NCBI RefSeq assembly: GCF_004114955.1
Contig: NZ_CP030053.1
Span: 6,798,001-6,862,000 of the forward strand
DNA: 64,000 nucleotides
Direction of reading: 5' to 3'
Source: Bradyrhizobium guangzhouense
Lineage (GTDB): Bacteria > Pseudomonadota > Alphaproteobacteria > Rhizobiales > Xanthobacteraceae
The position numbers and the translations under genes were made by a program. The notes under the pieces are model-generated. The model had not been told where the DNA came from, did not search any database, and was given only the letters and a program-made list of their open reading frames with translations. Numbering within the stretch: the stretch's first letter is position 1; each line of letters opens with the position of its first letter. Positions 36,756 through 46,959 of the stretch are shown one piece after another.

Positions 36756-36779
36756 GAGCGGAAAACTTCCTGTCGCGGG

Positions 36780-36974
36780 TCAGAAGCAGGCGGCAAAGCC
36801 GGTCCTGATCATTTCGAAGAACACCTGGGTGCCGTAGTGGAACCAGAGCGCGAGCGCACCGATCACCATCAGCCCGCCGGCCGAGGCGCCGGCCCACAGC
36901 AGCACGGACGGCGTCCGCCCGGCATTGGGCGAATTGTCCTCCAGAGGATGTGCCGGTTGCGCTGATTGAGCCAT
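36780..36974 (-). CDS. Small single-span membrane protein
   Basis: A 64-residue protein with a polar N-terminus and one hydrophobic helix (SVLLWAGASAGGLMVIGALALWF). I do not recognise the family. Its position just ahead of the SCO gene, on the same strand with a 24-base gap, suggests a role near copper delivery or respiratory assembly, which is inference only. It is too short for certainty, but the reading frame has host-like codon use. Confidence 0.6.
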   Translation of the reverse strand: MAQSAQPAHPLEDNSPNAGRTPSVLLWAGASAGGLMVIGALALWFHYGTQVFFEMIRTGFAACF

Positions 36975-37068
36975 GACAAGGATCGGGTTCCCTGCCTTTC
37001 AAATAGGCTTCAGCCCGCCCACGGGCAAGCGCCACGGGCGGACCGCCGATCACGTCATGCTGACAGTC

Positions 37069-37593
37069 TTAGTGAAGCAGCTGGCCCCGGGCCGACTCCA
37101 GCTCTTCCGCTTTCGGGGAAAGTCGGGGCGAGGCCGGCTTGAGCGCCGAGGCCTGCGCGTCCAGGTAGCAGGGCTTGTACATCGCCTGAAGCTGCTTGCC
37201 CTTGAGGAACAGCATGTGCGGCGTGAGGCCGCCGCGCTGTGAAATCCAGCGCTTCACCTGCGAGGGATACATCGCATAGAGCATCTGGGTGGCTTCGGGA
37301 TTGGTGACGGCGCGGCCGTTGCTGCCGAAATCCCAGGCCGCGTGGAAGCCGAGCGTGGCGTGCGAGGTGACACAGATGCGGTCGCGCGGGATGGCGCCGA
37401 GGACGATGGTGCAGGCGGACGCGCAGAGACCATCGATGATGACGGTATCACCGGATTGGCGCAGATCCTGGTACTTGTCGACGTAGGTTCCGATCCGGCC
37501 GCCGCGGTCATCCGCGATCCGAACCACCGCGTGAGACGCCCCCATGCAAGCGATCAAGCAAACCGCCGCAAGCAACCCCGTCAGAAACTTCAT
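37069..37593 (-). CDS. Exported ClpP-crotonase-fold-like protein
   Basis: A 174-residue predicted periplasmic protein: a signal peptide (MKFLTGLLAAVCLIACMGASHA), then VVRIADDRGGRIGTYVDKYQDLRQSGDTVIIDGLCASACTIVLG. GLCASACT matches the nucleophile-elbow pattern (SxC/GxCxSACT) of the COG3904-like periplasmic protein family, which has a ClpP-type fold. Several cysteines could form disulphides. No enzymatic role is proven for these. The start at 37593 is preceded by a G-rich ribosome site and gives the clean signal peptide. Confidence 0.72.
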   Translation of the reverse strand: MKFLTGLLAAVCLIACMGASHAVVRIADDRGGRIGTYVDKYQDLRQSGDTVIIDGLCASACTIVLGAIPRDRICVTSHATLGFHAAWDFGSNGRAVTNPEATQMLYAMYPSQVKRWISQRGGLTPHMLFLKGKQLQAMYKPCYLDAQASALKPASPRLSPKAEELESARGQLLH

Positions 37594-37845
37594 TGGCCCC
37601 CGCCCCAGTCGTTGTCGAATCTGCGTGTCAGGTGGTGATGCGCGCCTAGCGTCCGTCGTAACCGTGTTTTTGTCTAGGCAGGCCGGCTCGCTCAAAACAA
37701 ATTCAAATCCAGTGTTGCGTCCGCGCTGCACTCGGCCTGCCTCAATCCCAAAGTGGAACAAGTTAACGATGCCTTACGCGACACGCCCTTGATCTCAGTT
37801 ACGGCAACTGGCTTCAATCCCGGGCGACTACAGGGGGGAACTCAG

Positions 37846-39504
37846 ATGACTGAGCAGGCGGACGTCATCGTCGTCGGCGGAGGACTGTCGGGACTGGTGG
37901 CAGCGACCGAGATTGCCGACGCCGGCAAGCGTGTGATCGTGGTCGACCAGGAAGGCGAGCAGTCGCTCGGCGGCCAGGCGTTCTGGTCGTTCGGCGGATT
38001 GTTCCTGGTTGATTCGCCGGAGCAGCGCCGGCTCGGCATCAAGGACTCCTTCGACCTCGCGATGCAGGACTGGCTCGGCAGCGCCGGCTTCGATCGCGAC
38101 GAGGATTTCTGGCCGCGAAAATGGGCCGAGGCTTACGTCGCGTTCGCCGCCGGCGAGAAGCGCGACTGGCTGCGCGCGATGGGCCATCGCATCTTCCCCG
38201 TGGTCGGCTGGGCCGAACGCGGCGGCTATGATGCGATGGGCCACGGCAATTCGGTACCGCGCTTTCACGTCACCTGGGGCACCGGCCCCGGCATCGTCGA
38301 GCCGTTCGAGCGCCGCGCGCGCGAGGCCGCGAAGGGCGGCCGGCTGGTTTTCAAGTTCCGCCATCGCGTCGATGCGCTGTCGATCACTGACGGGACCGTT
38401 GACCGCGTCAGCGGCGCGATCCTCGCGCCTGACAGCGTCGAGCGCGGCATGAGCTCCTCGCGCACCATCGTCGGCGAGTTCGCGCTGAAGGCGCAGGCCG
38501 TGATCGTCGCGTCCGGCGGCATCGGCGGCAATCATGATCTGGTGCGGACGAACTGGCCGAAGCGGCTCGGCGATCCCCCGAAGTTCATGATTTCAGGGGT
38601 GCCCGAGCATGTCGACGGCCGCATGATCGGCATCACGGAGAAGACGGGCGCGCGGCTGATCAATCGCGACCGGATGTGGCATTACGTCGAGGGCATCCAG
38701 AACTGGTCACCGATCTGGCCGCGCCACGGCATCCGCATCCTGCCCGGCCCGTCCTCGATGTGGTTCGACGCCACTGGCATGCGGCTGCCGGCGCCGCTGT
38801 TTCCAGGCTCCGACACGCTCGGCCAGCTCAAATACATCATGTCGACGGGTTATGATTATTCCTGGTTCATCCTGACGCAGGCCATCATCAAGAAGGAATT
38901 TGCGCTGTCTGGCTCGGAGCAGAATCCTGATCTCACGGGCAAGAGCTGGCGCATGACCCTGCGCCGCGCCACCAACAAGGGCGCGCCGGCGCCGGTGGAA
39001 GCGTTCAAGAGCCACGGTGTCGACTTCATCGTGCGCGACAGAATCGAGGATCTCGTCGCTGCCATGAACAAGCTCGCCGGCAACGATCTGCTCAAGCTCG
39101 AGCACATCAGGATGCAGATCGAGGCGCGCGACCGAGAGATCGCCAACCCCTATGTCAAGGATGCGCAGGTGATGAACATCCACAACGCGCGGCGCTATAT
39201 CGGCGACAAGCTGATCCGCACGGCATCACCGCACCGCATTCTCGATCCGGAGAAGGGGCCGCTGATCGCGGTCAAGCTCAACATCCTCACCCGCAAGACG
39301 CTGGGCGGCTTCGAGACCGATCTCGACTCGCGCGTGTTCGGCGCGGAGGGAAGCGTCATTCCCGGGCTCTATGCGGTGGGCGAAGCCGCGGGCTTCGGCG
39401 GCGGCGGCGTGCACGGCTATCGCTCGCTGGAGGGCACCTTCCTCGGCGGCTGCCTGTTCTCGGGCCGCAATGCCGGGCGGGCGGCAGCGAAAGCGGTGGG
39501 ATGA
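37846..39504 (+). CDS. FAD-binding dehydrogenase (KstD/fumarate reductase-like flavoprotein)
   Basis: A 552-residue flavoprotein of the FAD-dependent oxidoreductase-2 family. The N-terminal dinucleotide motif is ADVIVVGGGLSGLVAATEIADAGKRVIVVDQE; QSLGGQAFWSFGGLFLVDSP and the C-terminal GLYAVGEAAGFGGGGVHGYRSLEGTFLGGCLFSGRNAGR complete the FAD site. Relatives are annotated as FAD-binding dehydrogenases similar to 3-ketosteroid dehydrogenases; the true substrate is not known. A GGGGGG ribosome site lies just ahead of the ATG. The gene is monocistronic by spacing. Confidence 0.88.
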   Translation: MTEQADVIVVGGGLSGLVAATEIADAGKRVIVVDQEGEQSLGGQAFWSFGGLFLVDSPEQRRLGIKDSFDLAMQDWLGSAGFDRDEDFWPRKWAEAYVAFAAGEKRDWLRAMGHRIFPVVGWAERGGYDAMGHGNSVPRFHVTWGTGPGIVEPFERRAREAAKGGRLVFKFRHRVDALSITDGTVDRVSGAILAPDSVERGMSSSRTIVGEFALKAQAVIVASGGIGGNHDLVRTNWPKRLGDPPKFMISGVPEHVDGRMIGITEKTGARLINRDRMWHYVEGIQNWSPIWPRHGIRILPGPSSMWFDATGMRLPAPLFPGSDTLGQLKYIMSTGYDYSWFILTQAIIKKEFALSGSEQNPDLTGKSWRMTLRRATNKGAPAPVEAFKSHGVDFIVRDRIEDLVAAMNKLAGNDLLKLEHIRMQIEARDREIANPYVKDAQVMNIHNARRYIGDKLIRTASPHRILDPEKGPLIAVKLNILTRKTLGGFETDLDSRVFGAEGSVIPGLYAVGEAAGFGGGGVHGYRSLEGTFLGGCLFSGRNAGRAAAKAVG

Positions 39505-39623
39505 CCGAGCGCATGCGTCGCCGGCCATTCATGCATGGCGGGCAACGCAAGGCGTGCCCGGGGGTGGTACAGCGCGGGGCGCTGCGCTAGACAGGGCCGC
39601 CATTCCCCGAAGGAGATCCGCAA

Positions 39624-39974
39624 ATGAGCATTCAGCGTTTTGAAACCGGCCCGCGCATGAGCCAGGTCGTCGTGCACGGCGACACCGTCTATCTCGCCGG
39701 CGTCGTCGCCAGCAACGCGGCCGGCGAAAGCGTGACCAAGCAGACCCAGGACATCCTGAAGACCATCGACGGCCACCTCGCCAAGGCCGGCACCGACAAG
39801 TCGAAGCTGCTGTCGGCCACGATCTACATCACCGACATGAAGACGTTCCAGGAAATGAACGCGGTCTGGGACGGCTGGGTGTCGCCCGGCAATACCCCGG
39901 CCCGCGCCACCGTCGAGGCGAAGCTCGCCGCGCCGCAATACACCGTCGAGATCATGGTGATCGCGGCGAAGTAG
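39624..39974 (+). CDS. ridA: RidA family protein
   Basis: A 116-residue RidA/YjgF-type protein; members hydrolyse reactive enamine/imine intermediates released by PLP enzymes. Visible are MSQVVVHGDTVYLAGVVA, KQTQDILKTIDGHLAKAGTDKSKLLSATIYITDM and TPARATVEAKLAAPQYTVEIMVIAA. The arginine in the ARATVE motif, which binds the substrate carboxylate, is present. A GAAGGAG ribosome site precedes the start. A hairpin follows the stop. Confidence 0.92.
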   Translation: MSIQRFETGPRMSQVVVHGDTVYLAGVVASNAAGESVTKQTQDILKTIDGHLAKAGTDKSKLLSATIYITDMKTFQEMNAVWDGWVSPGNTPARATVEAKLAAPQYTVEIMVIAAK

Positions 39975-39998
39975 TTCGCGTTTGAAATTGGCGCGCGC

Positions 39999-40023
39999 CT
40001 GAAGTGCGATCATTGCACTTCAG
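39999..40023 (+). terminator. Probable terminator of ridA
   Basis: Stem CTGAAGTGC / GCACTTCAG with a 7-base loop, followed by CCTCTTGTT, which is only moderately T-rich. Confidence 0.45.
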
Positions 40024-40033
40024 CCTCTTGTTG

Positions 40034-40084
40034 GCGCATGATCCGGTCGGGAAACCGCTTCACACTTTCCCGGATCATGCGCAT
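40034..40084. repeat. Palindromic repeat, family E (GCGCATGATCCGG)
   Basis: GCGCATGATCCGG at the left and CCGGATCATGCGC at the right flank GGAAACCGCTTCACACTTTC. This is a very common Bradyrhizobium intergenic palindrome; a related dyad is at 48449-48478. Confidence 0.75.
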
Positions 40085-40167
40085 GACCTCAGAGGTAATC
40101 GATCGGCGCGCGCGAACCTTCGATAGTGGCGGTCAGCCGAACCACGGCGCCATCGAAGGAGAGCACC

Positions 40168-40533
40168 ATGACCGACCACGTCACCATCGCCCGCCGCTAT
40201 ATCGATCTCTGGAACGAGCGCGCGCAGAATCGCCGGAGCGAACTGCTCGGCGAATTCTGGACGGCGGATGCGAGCTATGTCGATCCGCTGATGAAAGGCG
40301 ACGGCCGGGACGGCATCGATGCGCTGATATCAGGCGTACAGCAGCGCTTTCCCGACTTCAGGTTCAGCCTGATCGGCGAGCCCAACGGCTACGGCGACCA
40401 TGTCCGCTTCAGCTGGGGTCTCGGCCCTGACGGTGTCGATAGCCCGATCAAGGGGACAGATTTCGCCGTGCTGAAGGACGGGCGGATCAAGAGCATCACG
40501 GGATTCCTGGATCAGGTCCCCGCGGGCGCGTGA
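40168..40533 (+). CDS. NTF2-like (SnoaL-fold) protein
   Basis: A 121-residue NTF2-like superfamily protein with the opening MTDHVTIARRYIDLWNE, then GEFWTADASYVDPLMKGDGRDGIDALISGVQQRFPDFRF and a final strand GRIKSITGFLDQVPAG. The start at 40168 has GAAGGAG nine bases upstream. No neighbours point to a pathway. Members of this superfamily often act as polyketide cyclases, ketosteroid isomerases or simple binding proteins, so no reaction is assigned. Confidence 0.82.
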   Translation: MTDHVTIARRYIDLWNERAQNRRSELLGEFWTADASYVDPLMKGDGRDGIDALISGVQQRFPDFRFSLIGEPNGYGDHVRFSWGLGPDGVDSPIKGTDFAVLKDGRIKSITGFLDQVPAGA

Positions 40534-40553
40534 GCCGCGAGCGCCACATTCTT

Positions 40554-40705
40554 CCTTCTCCCCTTGTGGGAGAAGGTGGCGCGCAGCGCCGGATGAGGGG
40601 TTGCTTCCGCGAACTCACATGCGAGAGGCGACTCGCGGAGAGAGACCCCTCACCCGTCTCGCCGCCGTGCGGCGAGCCACCCTCTCCCACAGGGGGAGAG
40701 GGGAA
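40554..40705. repeat. Intergenic repeat, family C
   Basis: CTTCTCCCCTTGTGGGAGAA with GGTGG at the left and CCACCCTCTCCCACAGGGGG at the right. GGATGAGGGGT/ACCCCTCACCC and GCCGTGCGGC modules are inside. It fills most of the gap to the convergent sugar operon end. Confidence 0.8.
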
Positions 40706-40723
40706 GAGCGCACTCGACAGCGA

Positions 40724-41566
40724 TCAAGCTAGCCGATACGCAGCCTTGGCATTCACCGCAAACGCCTTCTCGCGCGCGCGCGGCCCGAGCTTCGCCAGGC
40801 ATGCCTCCAGCGCGCTCTTGATCTCGCCGTAGCTGCCGGCGAGCAGGCACACCGGCCAGTCCGAGCCGAAGATCAGGCGGTCCTCGCCAAAACATTTCGC
40901 GACGTGCCGGACGAACGGAAACAGCCGCTCGGCGTCCCAATCGTCCCACTTCGCTTCCGTCGCGAGACCTGAGACCTTGCACCAGACGTTCCCGCACGCC
41001 GCGAGCCGCGCGATGCGCTCGGACCATTCGGCACTGCCGCCGTCGGCGATCGGCGGCTTTGCGGCGTGGTCGAGCACGAAGCGGGCTTGCGGAAAGGCTT
41101 TTGCGGTCGCGATCGCGGCGGGCAGCTCGCGGGTGCGGACGAGGAAATCGTAGGTGAGATCACGCGCGAACATTTCGGCCAGCCCGCGCCGGACCTCCGT
41201 GCGCAGCAGCCAATCGGGATCGGCCTCATCGTGAACCTGGTGGCGGATGCCGACCAGCTTGGCGCCGCCCGGCAAGGTGCGCAGGCGATCGAGCGTGTCG
41301 CCGAGCGCGGCGTCTGTCAGGTCGGCCCAGCCGACGACACCGATGACGGAAGGCGTCGCATGCGCGACGCCCAAGAATTCCTCGGTCTCCGCAAGCGACG
41401 AGCGGCATTGCACCAAAATGCTGGCGTCGATGCCGTTCGCCTTCAGCAACGGCGCGAGATCGGCGGGACCGAAGGCGCGGCGGATCGGCGCAAGCTCAGG
41501 CGCCATCATCCAGGGGTAGTCGGCGCGCGCGGGATCCCAGAAATGCTGGTGGGCGTCGATGGCCAT
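40724..41566 (-). CDS. Amidohydrolase-family sugar lactonase (L-fuconolactonase-like)
   Basis: A 280-residue TIM-barrel hydrolase of the amidohydrolase-2 family. The metal motif AIDAHQHFWDP opens the protein; ILVQCRSSLAETEEFL, KLVGIRHQVHDEADPDWLL, FVLDHAAKPPI and the catalytic aspartate region LIFGSDWPVCLL follow, a pattern typical of L-fuconolactone/L-rhamnono-lactone hydrolases. It is the last gene of the sugar operon, 3 bases after an aldose dehydrogenase. The pair would oxidise a sugar to a lactone and open it. Confidence 0.88.
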   Translation of the reverse strand: MAIDAHQHFWDPARADYPWMMAPELAPIRRAFGPADLAPLLKANGIDASILVQCRSSLAETEEFLGVAHATPSVIGVVGWADLTDAALGDTLDRLRTLPGGAKLVGIRHQVHDEADPDWLLRTEVRRGLAEMFARDLTYDFLVRTRELPAAIATAKAFPQARFVLDHAAKPPIADGGSAEWSERIARLAACGNVWCKVSGLATEAKWDDWDAERLFPFVRHVAKCFGEDRLIFGSDWPVCLLAGSYGEIKSALEACLAKLGPRAREKAFAVNAKAAYRLA

Positions 41567-41569
41567 GGC

Positions 41570-42550
41570 TCACGCTCCGCCCGGCAGCGGCGCCCGCGCG
41601 TCGACGAGGTTCTTGGCGCGCAGCTCCTGCCAGAAGGCTTGCGGCACCGCGCGCTCCGACATCGCGATGTTGTCGGCGACCTCGCTGGCGTTGCGCGCGC
41701 CCATCACGGCGACGGTCACGGCCGGATGGGCCATGCAGAACTGGAGTGCGGCGGCCTTCAGCTCGGTGCCGTACTTGCGGCAGAGCCGGTCGAGCTCGAG
41801 CGCGCGCGCCACCAGCGCCGCGCCGGCGTCCTCATAGTTGAACTTCGCGCCCGTGTGCGGATTGGCAAGGATACCGCTGTTGTAGATGCCGCCGAGCAGG
41901 ATGCCGATGTTCTTCGCGAGGCAGACCGGGAACAGCGCATCCAGCGCGCCCTGATCGAGCAGCGTGTAGCGGCCGGCGAGCAGGAAGCAGTCGACCGGCA
42001 CGGCTTCGGCGAAACGCGTCAGCATCTCGGACTGGTTCATGCCGGAACCGATCGCTTTCACGGTGCCGTCGTCGCGCAGACGCATCAGTGCGCGGAAGGC
42101 GCCGCTGACGGCGTCGTCGTAGTGATCGTCAGGGTCATGCACGAGCAGCACGTCGACGCGATCGAGCCCGAGGCGACCGAGACTTTCCTCGACCGAGCGC
42201 ATCACCCCGTCATAGCTGAAGTCGAATTTCGGCCGCAGCGCCGGCGCGTCCTTGAAATGATCGTCCTCGACCGTTGTCGCATCAGGCGCGCGCAGCAGGC
42301 GGCCGACCTTGGTCGAGATCGCATAGGACTCGCGCTTCTGCTGCCGCAGGAAAGCACCCAGTCGTTGCTCGGCGAGGCCAAAGCCGTAGAGCGGCGCGGT
42401 ATCGAAGAAGCGGACACCGAGCGACCAGGCCTTTGCGACGGTCGCCTCCGCATCCGCATCGCTGACCGCCGAAAACAGGCCGCCGAGCGGCGCCGAGCCG
42501 AGGCCGATCGACGTGACATCGAGATTATGAGCTAGCCGCGCTTGTTTCAT
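41570..42550 (-). CDS. Aldo/keto reductase (D-threo-aldose / L-fucose dehydrogenase type)
   Basis: A 326-residue NAD(P)-dependent aldo/keto reductase: VTSIGLGSAPLGGLFS at the start, FFDTAPLYGFGLAEQRLGAFL with the catalytic Asp and Tyr, a Lys in ISTKVGRLL, and DVLLVHDPDD with the catalytic His. This shape matches the branch of pyridoxal/aldose (L-fucose) dehydrogenases. The start at 42550 has AGGGTG upstream. It pairs with the lactonase-like amidohydrolase downstream. The true sugar (L-fucose, L-galactose, D-arabinose or D-xylose) cannot be told from sequence. Confidence 0.87.
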   Translation of the reverse strand: MKQARLAHNLDVTSIGLGSAPLGGLFSAVSDADAEATVAKAWSLGVRFFDTAPLYGFGLAEQRLGAFLRQQKRESYAISTKVGRLLRAPDATTVEDDHFKDAPALRPKFDFSYDGVMRSVEESLGRLGLDRVDVLLVHDPDDHYDDAVSGAFRALMRLRDDGTVKAIGSGMNQSEMLTRFAEAVPVDCFLLAGRYTLLDQGALDALFPVCLAKNIGILLGGIYNSGILANPHTGAKFNYEDAGAALVARALELDRLCRKYGTELKAAALQFCMAHPAVTVAVMGARNASEVADNIAMSERAVPQAFWQELRAKNLVDARAPLPGGA

Positions 42551-42573
42551 CTTATTCACCCTGCGGGCTTCTT

Positions 42574-42720
42574 TCCTTCTCCCCTTGTGGGAAAAGGTGC
42601 CTTGCCGAAGGCAAGGCGGATGAGGGGATCTCTCCGCGCCTATCATGCGAGTTGGACTCGCGGAGAACCGCTCACCCGGCTTCGCTATGCGAAGCCACCC
42701 TCTCCCACAAGGGGAGAGGG
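42574..42720. repeat. Intergenic repeat, family C, inside the sugar operon
   Basis: CTTCTCCCCTTGTGGGAAAA and inverted CCCTCTCCCACAAGGGGAG, with GCCTTGCCGAAGGCAAGGC and CTTCGCTATGCGAAG hairpins. It separates the binding-protein gene from the aldose dehydrogenase gene and could partly terminate or stabilise the transcript. Confidence 0.78.
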
Positions 42721-42754
42721 TGGTCGGCGCAGGAACGTTGGGCTGGTAACGTTC

Positions 42755-43687
42755 CTACTTCAACAGTTTGGCGACGTTATCCTTCGTCACGAGGTCGAGG
42801 CCGGTGTAGATCACTTCCGGAACCTTCTGGCCCTTCTTGATCGCGAGCAACGTGTCCATCGACTTCTCGCCCATTTCGAACGGGCGCTGGCCGGTGAGCG
42901 CGTTGGAGTAGCCGTCGCGCAGCAATTCGAGCTGCATCTTAAGCGTATCGGCAACGACGAGCGTCAGCTTGCCGCTGTCGATATCCTTCTTGTTCTTGTT
43001 GACGAAGGCCTTGAAGCCCTCGGGCGCGAACATCGGCCAGCCGCCGACCGGAACGATCGCGGCAAGGTCGGGCGTCGCGGTGCGAAGATCTGTCATCTGC
43101 TGCACCGCAAGCGCGGAATCGTCGTTGCAGAAGGTCGGCGACCCCTGCACTTCGACCCACTTCGAGCCCTTCAGCGCCTCGCGAACGCCATCGACACGTT
43201 CGGCAAGGTTCTTGGCACCCGGGCCACCGGAGACCATGGCGTATTTGCCGCCCTCGGGCCGAAGCTGCAGCAATTGCTTGCCGAGCGCGACGCCGAAGTC
43301 CTTGTTGTTGGTGCCGATATAGGCGAGCCGCTTGGAGCCCGGCGCATCCGCGTCAAACGTGATGACGGGGATGCCGGCCGCGGTTGCAGCCTCGATCGAC
43401 TTGGTCATGGACGCGACGTCGGCCACCGAGATCGCAAGGCCATCCACCTTCTGGGTGATGAAGTCCTGGATGATCTGCGCCTGCGTCGCCGGCTCGTGCT
43501 CGATCGGCCCCTTGTAGATGCACTCGACGTTGCCGAGTTCCTTGGCTCGCTTCATGCAGCCGTCACGCGCCACGTCGAAGAACGGATTGTTCATCGCCTT
43601 GGGGACGACGGCGAACTTGTAGGTCTGGGCAAATGCCGGGGCCGCCATCATCGCGATGGTCACGCCGGCCAACAGAAGCTTCTTCAT
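42755..43687 (-). CDS. Sugar ABC transporter substrate-binding protein
   Basis: A 310-residue periplasmic binding protein of the ribose/xylose (type 2) family. It has a signal peptide (KKLLLAGVTIAMMAAPAFAQ), then KFAVVPKAMNNPFFDVARDGCMKRAKELG and IIQDFITQKVDGLAISVADVASMTKSIEAATAAGIPVITFDADAPGSKRLAYIGTNN, the latter with the usual sugar-binding Asp. The start at 43687 has a GGAGGG ribosome site. It belongs with the permease and ATPase directly upstream in the operon; by context it binds a pentose or related sugar. Confidence 0.92.
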   Translation of the reverse strand: MKKLLLAGVTIAMMAAPAFAQTYKFAVVPKAMNNPFFDVARDGCMKRAKELGNVECIYKGPIEHEPATQAQIIQDFITQKVDGLAISVADVASMTKSIEAATAAGIPVITFDADAPGSKRLAYIGTNNKDFGVALGKQLLQLRPEGGKYAMVSGGPGAKNLAERVDGVREALKGSKWVEVQGSPTFCNDDSALAVQQMTDLRTATPDLAAIVPVGGWPMFAPEGFKAFVNKNKKDIDSGKLTLVVADTLKMQLELLRDGYSNALTGQRPFEMGEKSMDTLLAIKKGQKVPEVIYTGLDLVTKDNVAKLLK

Positions 43688-43790
43688 GCTTTCCCTCCAC
43701 ACAGTGATGCCTATCCATTTGTGATGTGATGCTCCGGCAGGCGGATAGACGCTCTTTCGTTGTCCTTCCGGAGTAACTCGTTAAGTCATG

Positions 43791-44860
43791 TCAAGTCATG
43801 CGCGAGCGGATGCGATCGACCAGCACGGCAAGAATGATGATCACGCCCACCAGCGTCTGCTGCCAGTAGGAGTTGACCTGCGCCAGCACGAGGCCGTTGC
43901 GGATCACCTCCAGCAGCACGCAGCCGACGATGGCGCCGAGCGGACCGCCGAGGCCGCCGGCGAGATTGGCGCCGCCGATGACGGCGGCGGCGATGACGTT
44001 GAGCTCGTAGGACGTCGCCATGTTCGCGGGCGCGGATCCCAGCCAGCCCGAGATGATGATGCCTTGCAGGCCGGCGGCGAGCGCGCAGAGCACATAGACT
44101 TCGATCTTCACGCGCACGACCGGGATGCCGGTCAGTTCCGCCGCCTTCTCGTTGCCGCCGAGCGCGAAGACGTGGCGGCCGAAGGTCGTATGATGCAGCA
44201 CGACCGCCATCACCAGGGCGAGGATCACCAGGTAGATGAAGGGCGCGGGCATGCCGTACACGTCACCCGAGGTCAACGAGTAGAACAAATCGGCATCGGG
44301 CCCGCCAGGAAAGCTGCCACGGCCGTTCGAGACGACGTACGCGAGCCCGCGCACGATCGACAGCATTCCGAGCGTGGTGACGAAGGGCGACAGCCCGAGC
44401 ACCGCAATGCAGAAGCCGTTGATCATCCCGACGATGAACGCGGCGAGCAGCCCTGCAAGCACCGATATCAGCAGGATCAATCCGGGTACATTGGCGATGA
44501 CCGTCTTGCCGTCGGTTGCCATGTGGACGAAGTACGATCCCGGCGCCGACAGCTCGACCATGACCATGGAGGTGATCATGGCGGAAAAACACATCATCGA
44601 GCCGACGGAGAGATCGATGCCGCCGGTGATGATGACGAAGGTGATTCCGAGCGTGGCAATGGCGATGAAGGAAAAGTTCTTCGCCACGTTCTGCATATTG
44701 CCTTCGGTGAAGAAATAAGGGCTGGCAAAACGCATCACGATCATCAGCACCACGAGCGCCAGCAGAACGTAGCCGGTCTGCGAGGCAAAGATGCCGCGGT
44801 GCCACCATTTGCTGCGGCCGACATTGGTGAAGGAGATCGGGTTTTCCATGGGTACGGACA

Positions 44861-44861
<1 letters not shown>
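43791..44861 (-). CDS. Sugar ABC transporter permease
   Basis: A 356-residue inner-membrane permease of the RbsC/XylH family with about ten hydrophobic helices. Signatures: FSFIAIATLGITFVIITGGIDLSVGSMM, LSPFVTTLGMLSIVRGLAYV, GGNEKAAELTGIPVVRVKIEVYVLCALAAGL and VIAAAVIGGANLAGGLGGPLGAIVGCVLLEVIRNGL. Its start codon overlaps the ATPase stop by one base (TAATG), implying coupled translation. It assembles with the ATPase and the binding protein. Confidence 0.92.
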
Positions 44862-45625
<764 letters not shown>

Positions 45626-45636
45626 GCTGGCCCCGC

Positions 45637-46959
45637 TCAGACGTACCGGTTGACGAGAGATTCGAGATATTCCTGACGGCCCGACCGCGGCTGCGGATCG
45701 AAGCCGGAGGCAAGCGCACGATCGGCAAGATCGGCCAACGATCGCTTGCCCGCCATGATCGCCTGCCCCTCGCTAGCGGTCCATCCGGCATACCGCTCGG
45801 CGACCGGTCCGGTCAGTGCTTCGTCGTCGAGCATGTCGGCCGCGGCAAGCAGCCCCCGTGCGCAGGCATCCATCGAGCCGACATGGGCGTGGATGAGATC
45901 GTCAGGATCGATCGATTGACGCCTGATCTTTGCATCGAAATTGAGACCGCCGGTGGTGAAGCCGCCTCCCTTGATCAAGTCGTGGAACACCAGTGCCAGC
46001 TCCGGCACGTTCATGGCGAACTGGTCGGTGTCCCAGCCGAGCAGATCGTCGCCTCTGTTGATGTCGAGCGAGCCGAACACGCCGAGCGCCTGGGCCAGCG
46101 CCACCTCATGCTGGAAGGAATGGCCGGCGAGGATGGCGTGGTTCTGCTCGATGTTGAGCTTGACGTCCTTGAGCAGGTCATAGCGTTGCAGGAAGCCGTA
46201 GCAGGTGGCGACGTCGAAATCATATTGATGCTTGGTCGGCTCCTTCGGCTTGGGCTCGATCAGCAGCGGACCCTTGAAGCCGATCTTGTGCTTGTGCTCG
46301 ACGACGAGCGAGACGAAGCGGCCCAGCTGGTCGAGCTCGCGCTTGAGATCGGTATTGAGCAGGGTCTCGTAGCCTTCGCGGCCGCCCCACAGCACGTAGT
46401 TCTGCCCGCCGAGCCGGTTGGTCACCTCCAGCGCGGCGCGGACCTGGCCGGCGGCATACGTGAAGATATCGGGGTCGGGATTGGTCGCCGCGCCCGCCAT
46501 GTAGCGACGATGCGTGAACAGGTTCGCGGTGCCCCACAGCAGCCGCACCTTTGCCGACGCCATCTTCTTTTCGAAGATGTCGCCGATCGCATTGAGGTTG
46601 GCGACGGATTCGGCGAGCGTCGCGCCTTCGGGCGCGGCATCGACGTCGTGGAACGTGAAGAAGGGCACATCGAGCAGGCGGAACAGCTCGAAGGCGATGT
46701 CGGCCTTGGCGCGCGCCATCGCCATCGCGTCGGTGCCGTGATGCCAGGGACGCAGAAACGTCTCGCCGCCGAAGGGATCGCCGCCGGGCCAGCAGAACGA
46801 ATGCCAGTAGCAGACTGCAAAGCGCAGATGATCCTCGAGCCTCTTGCCGCGGACGACGCGGTCCTTATCATACCAGCGGAAGGCCAGCGGGTTTTTGGCG
46901 TCCTTGCCGCCATAGGCGACCGGGTCGGCTGCGCCGAAGAATTTTGGTAACGCGTTCAC
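45637..46959 (-). CDS. xylA: Xylose isomerase
   Basis: Converts D-xylose to D-xylulose using divalent metals. The 440-residue protein has the catalytic histidine in [14 protein letters not shown], the opening-region histidine in [17 protein letters not shown], and metal/substrate residues in [20 protein letters not shown] and [17 protein letters not shown]. The GTG at 46959 is chosen because it has a strong ribosome site (AAGGAG, eight bases upstream) and overlaps the xylB stop (GTGA); the longer frame to 46998 lacks this. It is the second gene of the operon. Confidence 0.95.
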   Translation of the reverse strand: MNALPKFFGAADPVAYGGKDAKNPLAFRWYDKDRVVRGKRLEDHLRFAVCYWHSFCWPGGDPFGGETFLRPWHHGTDAMAMARAKADIAFELFRLLDVPFFTFHDVDAAPEGATLAESVANLNAIGDIFEKKMASAKVRLLWGTANLFTHRRYMAGAATNPDPDIFTYAAGQVRAALEVTNRLGGQNYVLWGGREGYETLLNTDLKRELDQLGRFVSLVVEHKHKIGFKGPLLIEPKPKEPTKHQYDFDVATCYGFLQRYDLLKDVKLNIEQNHAILAGHSFQHEVALAQALGVFGSLDINRGDDLLGWDTDQFAMNVPELALVFHDLIKGGGFTTGGLNFDAKIRRQSIDPDDLIHAHVGSMDACARGLLAAADMLDDEALTGPVAERYAGWTASEGQAIMAGKRSLADLADRALASGFDPQPRSGRQEYLESLVNRYV

